The notes under the pieces are model-generated. The model had not been told where the DNA came from. It ran no database searches and saw nothing but the letters and a program-made list of their open reading frames with translations. The position numbers and the translations under genes are program-made. Below, in pieces: positions 1-5,190 of a DNA stretch of 5,190 nt. The stretch lies in contig CALELI010000027.1 in the NCBI GenBank assembly GCA_937902455.1, forward strand, positions 1-5,190, written 5' to 3'. The stretch is from an uncultured Prevotellaceae bacterium. GTDB taxonomy: Bacteria > Bacteroidota > Bacteroidia > Bacteroidales > Bacteroidaceae. Within the stretch, counting starts at the first letter, position 1. The number at the start of each line of letters is the position of its first letter.

Positions 1-11
1 CCCTTAATAAT

Positions 12-51
12 ATTAATGTCTGATTAATGTTCAGATTAATGGTCATTAATG
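12..51. repeat. Four phased ATTAATG repeats upstream of the pyruvate:ferredoxin oxidoreductase gene
   Basis: The heptamer ATTAATG occurs exactly at 12-18, 23-29, 35-41 and 45-51. Start-to-start distances are 11, 12 and 10 bases, close to one DNA helical turn, so all copies would face the same side of the helix. The array lies about 80-115 bases upstream of the candidate -7 element at 128-135. An imperfectly related inverted repeat (TTAATA-A-TATTAA, 4-16) overlaps the first copy, and ATTAAT without the final G recurs at 105-110 and 112-117. The repeats are directly visible. A role as a regulator-binding array or bent upstream activating region is inference, and chance is a real alternative in DNA this AT-rich. 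Confidence 0.5.
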
Positions 52-101
52 TTTTTAAAATAAAAGATAAAGTCAAATATTTTATAAAAAAGTACGCGAA
101 C

Positions 102-113
102 ATTATTAATAAT
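102..113. promoter_or_regulatory. 12-bp perfect palindrome in the -33 region, possible operator
   Basis: ATTATTAATAAT at 102-113 is a perfect palindrome. It lies 14 bases upstream of the TAnnTTTG element, where the -33 contact of a Bacteroidetes promoter would fall, and no TTTG or TTG is visible there. A dimeric regulator bound here could affect RNA polymerase, but I cannot name one. It is made only of A and T, so chance palindromes are likely in this region and the call is weak. Confidence 0.25.
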
Positions 114-127
114 TAATAAATTTTCAT

Positions 128-135
128 TACCTTTG
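128..135 (+). promoter_or_regulatory. Candidate Bacteroidetes-type -7 promoter element for the oxidoreductase gene
   Basis: TACCTTTG at 128-135 matches the Bacteroidetes primary sigma factor -7 consensus TAnnTTTG at every defined base. It is the only full match I found on this strand in the upstream region. The usual -33 TTTG/TTG is not visible at the expected distance; that stretch is pure AT. Transcription would start near 140-145, giving a leader of roughly 105 bases before the start codon at 248. The match is seen in the sequence, and its use as a promoter is inferred. Confidence 0.45.
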
Positions 136-140
136 TGAGT

Positions 141-210
141 CGTTTGCCGCAGAGTGCCGGCATCTGACTGACAGACCAGACGGCCAGCTGTATAGCGACA
201 TCGTGCTTAG
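141..210 (+). other. GC-rich, possibly structured 5' leader segment
   Basis: This 70-base stretch has 41 G/C bases and is flanked by AT-rich DNA on both sides (211-247 has 8 G/C in 37). It can form TGCCG (145-149) paired with CGGCA (158-162) around an 8-base loop. Alternatively, GCCG (156-159) and TCTG (163-166) can pair with CAGA (177-180) and CGGC (181-184), leaving a 3-base bulge. The two folds share bases 158-162 and so exclude each other. There is no ATG between 136 and 247. I recognise no riboswitch or T-box family here. A regulatory role is speculative. Confidence 0.25.
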
Positions 211-247
211 ACTATTATAAATTAACTCAATAAGAACAATCAGGAAA

Positions 248-3200
248 ATGGGTAAAGAAAAGAAATTCATCACGTGTGACGGCAATCAGGCAGCCGCACA
301 TGTTGCGTACATGTTTTCAGAAGTAGCAGCAATCTACCCTATCACTCCATCCTCTCCAATGGCAGAGCACGTGGACGAGTGGGCAGTGCAGGGCAGGAAG
401 AATCTCTTCGGAGACACTGTATCAGTTCAGGAAATGCAGAGTGAGGCCGGTGCAGCTGGTGCAGTTCACGGTTCTCTCCAGGCAGGTGCATTGACAACGA
501 CTTTCACGGCAAGTCAGGGACTCTTGCTGATGATTCCAAATATGTACAAGATTGCAGGCGAACTGCTTCCTTGCGTGTTCCACGTAAGTGCACGTACGGT
601 TGCAACTCACTCCCTGTGTATCTTCGGTGACCACGGCGACGTGATGGCTTGCCGCCAGACAGGTTTCGCAATGCTGGCAGAAGGCAGCGTGCAGGAGGTA
701 ATGGACCTCAGTGCCGTCTCCCATCTCGCTTCCATCAAGAGCAGGGTTCCGTTCATCAACTTCTTCGACGGTTTCCGTACTTCTCACGAGTACCAGAAGA
801 TCGAGGAGATGGACATGGAAGACATCCGTCCACTGGTCGACATGAAGGCCGTTTCAGAGTTCCGCGCACGCGCCCTCTCTCCTGAGCACCCTCAGGCTAA
901 GGGTATGGCTGAAAACCCTGAGACTTTCTTCGCCCACAGGGAATGTGCTAATCCTTACTACGAGGCAGTTCCTGAAATCGTAGAGGGTTACATGAAGGAA
1001 ATCTCGAAGATTACCGGCCGCGAATACAAGCTCTTCTCCTACTACGGAGCAGAGGATGCAGAGGACATCATCATCCTCATGGGCAGTGCCACAGAGGCTG
1101 CACGCGAGGCTATCGACTATGCAAACAAGAACGGAAAGAAGTACGGTATGATCAGTGTTCACCTCTTCCGTCCATTCTCGAAGAAGCACCTCATGGAGGC
1201 TGTTCCAAAGACCTGCAAGCGCATTGCCGTTCTCGACAGGACAAAGGAACCAGGCACAAGCTGCGAACCTCTCCACCTCGACATCAAGCAGGCCTTCTAC
1301 GGAGAGGAGAATGCTCCTGTAATCGTAGGCGGTGTCTACGGACTTGGTAGTGCCGACGTCACTCCGACCATGATTCTCAGCGTATACGAGAACCTCGAGC
1401 TCCCACAGCCGAAGGATCACTTCACCCTCGGTATCAACGACGACGTGACATTCCGTTCCCTCCCACTGAAGGAAGAGATGGCTCTCGGCGGCGAAGGCAT
1501 CTTCGAGGCTAAGTTCTACGGACTCGGTGCCGACGGTACTGTAGGTGCAAACAAGAACTCGGTGAAGATTATCGGCGACAACACAGACAAGTATTGTCAG
1601 GCTTACTTCTCCTACGACTCAAAGAAGTCAGGAGGCTTCACCTGCTCTCACCTGCGTTTCGGTGACACTCCAATCCGCTCCACTTACCAGATCAAGACTC
1701 CTAACTTCGTTGCATGCCACGTCCAGGCTTACCTCCGCATGTACGACGTGACTCGCGGTCTGCGTCAGAACGGTACTTTCCTCCTCAACACAATCTGGGA
1801 GGGCGAAGACCTTGCAAAGAACCTGCCGAACAACGTGAAGCGTTACTTCGCACAGAAGAACATCACTGTCTACTATATCAACGCAACCAAGATTGCCAGC
1901 GAAATCGGTCTCGGCAACCGTACTAACACCATCCTCCAGAGTGCGTTCTTCCGCATCACAGAGGTAATTCCTGTCGACCTCGCAATCGAGCAGATGAAGA
2001 AGTTCATCGTGAAGTCCTACGGAAAGAAGGGTGAAGACGTTGTCAACATGAACTATGCAGCAGTTGACCGTGGTGGCGAATACCTCCCTCTCGCTGTCGA
2101 CCCGGCATGGGCAAGCCTCGAGGACGAGCCTCAGGCAGCAAACGACGATCCTGACTACATCAAGAACCTCGTGCGTCCTATCAACGCACAGAACGGCGAC
2201 CTCCTTCCTGTAAGTGCCTACAAGCCAAGCGTAGACGGCGTATGGGAACAGGGAACTGCCGCATACGAGAAGCGTGGTGTGAGCGCACTCGTACCTCACT
2301 GGAATCCTGAGAACTGTACTCAGTGTAACAAGTGTGCATACGTATGTCCTCACGCTTGTATCCGTCCGTTCGTACTCGATGCCGACGAAGCAGGCAAGTT
2401 CACAGACGAGACTCTCGACATGCTCGCTCCGGCAGCACTGAAGGGCATGAAGTTCCGCATGCAGGTTGGCATCTTGGACTGTCTGGGTTGCGGAAACTGC
2501 GAGGACGTATGTCCAGGCAAGAAGAGCAACAAGGCTCTCACAATGGTTCCTCTCGAGAATGAGATGAAGGAAGCCGACAACTGGAACTGGCTCGTGAAGA
2601 ACGTGAAGAGCAAGCAGGATCTCGTAGACATCAAGTCGAACATCCGTCTCAGCCAGTTCGCCACTCCTCTCTTCGAGTTCTCAGGCGCATGCTCAGGCTG
2701 CGGTGAGACTCCATACGTGAAGCTCATCTCACAGCTCTTCGGCGACAGGGAAATCGTGGCTAACGCTACCGGCTGTTCTTCAATCTATTCAGGTTCAATC
2801 CCATCAACTCCTTATACCAAGAACGAGAAGGGTCAGGGTCCTGCATGGTCAAACTCACTCTTCGAGGACTTCTGCGAATATGGTCTCGGTATGACTCTCG
2901 CAAACAAGAAGATGAGAGCCCGCATCGTAGCACTCCTCAACGAGGCTACAGCTCATCCTGAGTGTCCGGAAGGCTACAAGGCTGCCGCACAGGAATGGAT
3001 TGCAGGCCGCAACAACGCCGACGCAAGCAAGGCTGCTGCCGCTAAACTCGTTCCGTTCATCGAAGAAGGTGCAAAGGCAGGCTGCGACATCTGCAAGCAG
3101 CTCCTCGAACTCAGCCACTTCCTCGTAAAGAGAAGCCAGTGGATCATCGGTGGTGACGGTGCAAGCTACGACATCGGTTACGGTGGTCTCGACCATGTAC

Positions 3201-3799
3201 TCGCTTCAGGTGAAGATGTCAACATCCTCGTTATCGATACTGAAGTTTACTCAAATACAGGTGGCCAGAGTTCAAAGGCTACTCCTATCGGTGCCATCGC
3301 CCAGTTCGCTGCTGGCGGAAAGCGCATCACAAAGAAGGACCTCGGACTCATGCAGGCTACATACGGATATGTATATGTTGCACAGATTGCCATGGGTGCC
3401 GACAATGCTCAGTGTCTGAAGGCAATCCGCGAGGCAGAGGCTTATCCAGGCCCATCACTCATCATCGCCTATGCTCCTTGTATCAACCACGGTCTGAAGG
3501 CCAAGGGCGGTATGGGTAAGAGCCAGGCAGAAGAGGCAAAGGCAGTAGAATGTGGTTACTGGCACCTCTGGAGATTCGACCCACGTCTCGCCGAGGAAGG
3601 AAAGAACCCATTCCAGCTCGACTCGAAGGAACCAAACTGGGATAACTTCCAGGCATTCCTCGACGGTGAGGTTCGCTATCTCTCACTCAAGAAGGCTAAG
3701 CCAGCAGAGGCTCAGGAGCTCTTCGATGCTGCAAAGAAGGCTGCACAGCACCGCTATGCTACATACGTTCGCATGGGCAAGCTGGATTATTCAATCTAA
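248..3799 (+). CDS. nifJ: Pyruvate:ferredoxin (flavodoxin) oxidoreductase, single-chain, complete
   Basis: This cytoplasmic enzyme converts pyruvate, CoA and oxidised ferredoxin or flavodoxin to acetyl-CoA, CO2 and reduced carrier, the main pyruvate-oxidising step of strict anaerobes. The 1183 residues follow the usual fused domain order. The N-terminal pyrimidine-binding domain has YPITPSSP (30-37, T33), E66 and R116. The CoA-binding gamma domain includes GLGADGTVG (425-433). An EKR segment (674-676) precedes a two-cluster ferredoxin domain with ligands C690/C693/C696/C700 and C745/C748/C751/C755. The C-terminal thiamine-pyrophosphate domain carries proximal-cluster ligands C815, C818, C843 and C1078, GDG at 969-971 as GGDG, and the TEVYSNTGGQ stretch (998-1007). 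By comparison with the Desulfovibrio africanus enzyme, D970, T998 and V1000 should bind magnesium. It lacks that enzyme's roughly 60-residue C-terminal extension, as do many family members. The start is firm: an in-frame TAA lies at 218-220 with no ATG between, and a weak AGGAAA sits immediately upstream. A nifJ-type role in nitrogen fixation is not implied. No frameshift or missing active residue was seen. Confidence 0.98.
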   Translation: MGKEKKFITCDGNQAAAHVAYMFSEVAAIYPITPSSPMAEHVDEWAVQGRKNLFGDTVSVQEMQSEAGAAGAVHGSLQAGALTTTFTASQGLLLMIPNMYKIAGELLPCVFHVSARTVATHSLCIFGDHGDVMACRQTGFAMLAEGSVQEVMDLSAVSHLASIKSRVPFINFFDGFRTSHEYQKIEEMDMEDIRPLVDMKAVSEFRARALSPEHPQAKGMAENPETFFAHRECANPYYEAVPEIVEGYMKEISKITGREYKLFSYYGAEDAEDIIILMGSATEAAREAIDYANKNGKKYGMISVHLFRPFSKKHLMEAVPKTCKRIAVLDRTKEPGTSCEPLHLDIKQAFYGEENAPVIVGGVYGLGSADVTPTMILSVYENLELPQPKDHFTLGINDDVTFRSLPLKEEMALGGEGIFEAKFYGLGADGTVGANKNSVKIIGDNTDKYCQAYFSYDSKKSGGFTCSHLRFGDTPIRSTYQIKTPNFVACHVQAYLRMYDVTRGLRQNGTFLLNTIWEGEDLAKNLPNNVKRYFAQKNITVYYINATKIASEIGLGNRTNTILQSAFFRITEVIPVDLAIEQMKKFIVKSYGKKGEDVVNMNYAAVDRGGEYLPLAVDPAWASLEDEPQAANDDPDYIKNLVRPINAQNGDLLPVSAYKPSVDGVWEQGTAAYEKRGVSALVPHWNPENCTQCNKCAYVCPHACIRPFVLDADEAGKFTDETLDMLAPAALKGMKFRMQVGILDCLGCGNCEDVCPGKKSNKALTMVPLENEMKEADNWNWLVKNVKSKQDLVDIKSNIRLSQFATPLFEFSGACSGCGETPYVKLISQLFGDREIVANATGCSSIYSGSIPSTPYTKNEKGQGPAWSNSLFEDFCEYGLGMTLANKKMRARIVALLNEATAHPECPEGYKAAAQEWIAGRNNADASKAAAAKLVPFIEEGAKAGCDICKQLLELSHFLVKRSQWIIGGDGASYDIGYGGLDHVLASGEDVNILVIDTEVYSNTGGQSSKATPIGAIAQFAAGGKRITKKDLGLMQATYGYVYVAQIAMGADNAQCLKAIREAEAYPGPSLIIAYAPCINHGLKAKGGMGKSQAEEAKAVECGYWHLWRFDPRLAEEGKNPFQLDSKEPNWDNFQAFLDGEVRYLSLKKAKPAEAQELFDAAKKAAQHRYATYVRMGKLDYSI

Positions 3800-3852
3800 T
3801 CAATATCTTGAAAATCTAGATAGCCTATATAATCTAGAAATCCCGGAAGATT
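3800..3852. other. 53-base AT-rich gap between the two genes, no clear terminator
   Basis: This spacer separates the TAA stop of the oxidoreductase (3797-3799) from the ATG of the aminopeptidase. It has no GC-rich hairpin followed by a T-run and no TAnnTTTG promoter element, so transcription may run through into the next gene. A GGAAG at 3845-3849, only 3 bases from the ATG, is at best a weak ribosome-binding site. Weak sites are normal in Bacteroidetes. Co-transcription is inferred from spacing and shared strand only. Confidence 0.5.
3815..3838. repeat. 7-bp inverted repeat (TCTAGAT/ATCTAGA) in the intergenic gap
   Basis: TCTAGAT at 3815-3821 and ATCTAGA at 3832-3838 are exact inverted copies separated by 10 bases. 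In RNA they could form a weak AU-rich hairpin. The same region carries AATCTA three times, at 3793, 3813 and 3831, 20 and 18 bases apart. No T-run follows, so this does not look like an intrinsic terminator. It could be an mRNA processing or stability element or simply low-complexity coincidence. Confidence 0.35.
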
Positions 3853-5190
3853 ATGTTTTCAAGACAGACCTATATACAGAGAAGGAGTTCACTCAGGCAG
3901 AAGCTTGGCAGTGGACTCCTGCTGTTTTTCGGCAACAACGATGCGCCGGCAAACTATCCGGCAAACGCATACAAGTTCCGTCAGGACAGTACGTTCCTCT
4001 ATTACTTCGGACAGCACCGTGACGGGCTGGTGGGAGTCATCGACATCGACAATGACAAGGAATACCTCTTTGGCAACGACATCGACATCGAGGACATCAT
4101 CTGGACAGGTTTCGTACCATCCGTGAAGGACCTTGCCGAAGAAGTGGGAGTGGAAAACTCCGGCTCGATGGCAGATTTCGAGGCACTCGTGAAGAAGACC
4201 GGCAAGGACAAGGTCCACTTCCTCCCTCCCTATCGCCACGACACGATGATTCAGATTGCCGACCTCATGGGCATTCACCCATTGAAGACCCGCGAGGCAG
4301 CAAGCGTTCCGTTCATCAAGGCCGTAGTCGACATGAGGGCCGTGAAGTCCCAGGAGGAAATCGAGGAGATAGAACGAGCCATGGCCATCGGTTACGAGAT
4401 GCACACGGCTGCCATGAAGGCGTGCAAGCCTGGTGTCACCGAGAAGTACATCGGCGGACTCCTTGCAGGAATTGCAGAGAGTTACGGATGCAAGGAATCC
4501 TTCCAGACCATCCTCACGATGCATGGAGAGATATTCCACGGCGATCCGTCACTCCGTCCACTCGAGGCAGGACGACTCATGCTCTGCGATGCAGGAGCCG
4601 AGACAGTCAACAACTACTGTTCCGACAACACCCGTGTCACTCCTATCAGCGGCAGGTTCACACAGAAACAGCGCGACATCTATTCCATCGTGGAAGCCTG
4701 TCACGACCTCGTGATCGAGAAGGCACATCCAGGAATGAAGTGGATGGACATGCACCTCGATGTGTGCCGTCTGATGACAGACAGGCTGAAAGACCTCGGA
4801 CTCATGAAGGGCAACACGGAAGATGCCGTACAGGCTGGTGCTCACGCCATGTTCCTCCAGCACGGACTGGGACACATGATGGGCATGGACGTTCACGACA
4901 TGGAAGGACTCGGACAGGTCTACGTAGGATTCGACGACGAAGTACGTCCTTCCGACCAGTTCGGCCTCAATTGCCTTCGCTGCGGTCGCCGTTTGCAGGA
5001 AGGTTTCGTCATGACCGACGAGCCTGGAATCTATTTTATTCCAGCACTAATTGACGATTGGAAAAGCCGTGGTCACAACGCAGAGTTCATCAACTTCGAC
5101 AAGGTTGAACAATACAAGGACTTTGGTGGCATCCGTATTGAAGACGACTTGCTGATTACGGAAACAGGTCATCGCGTATTGGGACCACAC
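3853..5190 (+). CDS. pepP: Xaa-Pro aminopeptidase (aminopeptidase P, M24B family), 3'-truncated by window edge
   Basis: This metallopeptidase releases the N-terminal residue from peptides whose second residue is proline, usually in the cytoplasm with two manganese ions. The visible 446 codons are open to the window edge with no stop. The N-terminal aminopeptidase-P domain (about 1-140) has FGNND and FRQDSTFLYYFG (42-53). The M24 pita-bread domain starts near residue 170. By comparison with E. coli PepP, the metal ligands are D246 (DAGAE), D258 (SDNTR), H341 (HGLGHMMG), E390 (DEPGIY) and E430 (RIEDD); H229 and H348 match the catalytic-site histidines, so the enzyme should be active. D246 and D258 are 12 residues apart, one more than I recall for E. 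coli. The start is firm: an in-frame TAG lies at 3835-3837 and the ATG is the only one after it. No signal peptide is evident. Bacteroidales homologues are typically around 455-465 residues, so only about 10-20 residues are probably missing. Specificity for proline is inferred from the family; other M24B dipeptidases are less likely given the N-terminal domain. Confidence 0.93.
   Translation, partial: MFSRQTYIQRRSSLRQKLGSGLLLFFGNNDAPANYPANAYKFRQDSTFLYYFGQHRDGLVGVIDIDNDKEYLFGNDIDIEDIIWTGFVPSVKDLAEEVGVENSGSMADFEALVKKTGKDKVHFLPPYRHDTMIQIADLMGIHPLKTREAASVPFIKAVVDMRAVKSQEEIEEIERAMAIGYEMHTAAMKACKPGVTEKYIGGLLAGIAESYGCKESFQTILTMHGEIFHGDPSLRPLEAGRLMLCDAGAETVNNYCSDNTRVTPISGRFTQKQRDIYSIVEACHDLVIEKAHPGMKWMDMHLDVCRLMTDRLKDLGLMKGNTEDAVQAGAHAMFLQHGLGHMMGMDVHDMEGLGQVYVGFDDEVRPSDQFGLNCLRCGRRLQEGFVMTDEPGIYFIPALIDDWKSRGHNAEFINFDKVEQYKDFGGIRIEDDLLITETGHRVLGPH

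Noticed and set aside
133..138. TTGTGA, resembling half of a Rex or CRP/FNR operator
   Set aside because: No matching inverted half-site lies at the right distance, and the six bases overlap the -7 element, so a single half-site is not evidence.
213..220. TATTATAA, resembling a sigma-70 -10 box close to the oxidoreductase start
   Set aside because: There is no accompanying upstream element, and the E. coli-type -10 is not the usual form in Bacteroidetes; the TAnnTTTG match at 128-135 is better.
1..247. Search for the end of an upstream gene, a tRNA or a mobile-element terminus
   Set aside because: Stops are frequent in the AT-rich part, no cloverleaf is visible, and there is no terminal inverted repeat with a target duplication.
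422..1420. Minus-strand open frames at 422-787 and 854-1420
   Set aside because: Both are opposite the conserved N-terminal and middle domains of the oxidoreductase and show no domain or supporting start signal.
1628..2353. A 241-codon open frame on the minus strand inside the oxidoreductase gene
   Set aside because: It lies wholly opposite a gene with strong family motifs, its translation is rich in Val, Leu, Cys and Ser with no recognisable domain, and long antisense frames are expected from the C/G-ending codon bias of the sense gene.
3889..4539. A 216-codon open frame on the minus strand opposite the start of the aminopeptidase gene
   Set aside because: The plus strand here encodes a clear aminopeptidase P N-terminal domain. 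The antisense translation resembles no family I know and is a codon-bias shadow.
4422..5054. A 210-codon plus-strand frame overlapping the aminopeptidase gene
   Set aside because: Its translation is dominated by Arg, Ser, His and Thr, typical of a wrong-frame reading, and it covers the catalytic domain of the real gene in another frame.

Overview
The window reads as ordinary core metabolism of an anaerobic Bacteroidales bacterium, most likely Prevotella-like. Four things suggest this: a fused single-chain pyruvate:ferredoxin oxidoreductase, an M24 aminopeptidase whose N-terminus resembles Bacteroides/Prevotella versions as I remember them, weak Shine-Dalgarno sequences, and a perfect match to the Bacteroidetes -7 promoter element (TAnnTTTG). 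Moderately GC-rich genes sit beside very AT-rich intergenic DNA. The genus assignment is inference.

Layout. Positions 1-247 are non-coding; I see no end of an upstream gene. This stretch splits into an AT-rich part (22 G/C in the first 120 bases) with four roughly helically spaced ATTAATG repeats and a 12-bp palindrome, a candidate promoter at 128-135, and a GC-rich patch (141-210, 41 of 70 bases G/C) that probably lies in the 5' leader of the first gene. Positions 248-3799 encode a complete 1183-residue pyruvate:ferredoxin oxidoreductase with all cluster cysteines and thiamine-pyrophosphate residues in place. A 53-base gap (3800-3852) holds a small AT-rich inverted repeat and no convincing terminator or promoter. 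From 3853 to the window edge runs a same-strand Xaa-Pro aminopeptidase (M24B), 446 codons visible, with a complete metal site; its stop codon lies beyond the window.

How the genes work together. The oxidoreductase makes acetyl-CoA, CO2 and reduced ferredoxin from pyruvate, the central step of anaerobic fermentation. The aminopeptidase removes N-terminal residues before proline and so helps complete peptide breakdown. They may be co-transcribed, because the gap is short and lacks a clear terminator, but no functional coupling is evident.

I found no undescribed system, mobile element, CRISPR array or RNA gene. The most interesting part is the upstream region of the oxidoreductase gene, with its phased repeats, palindrome and possibly structured leader.
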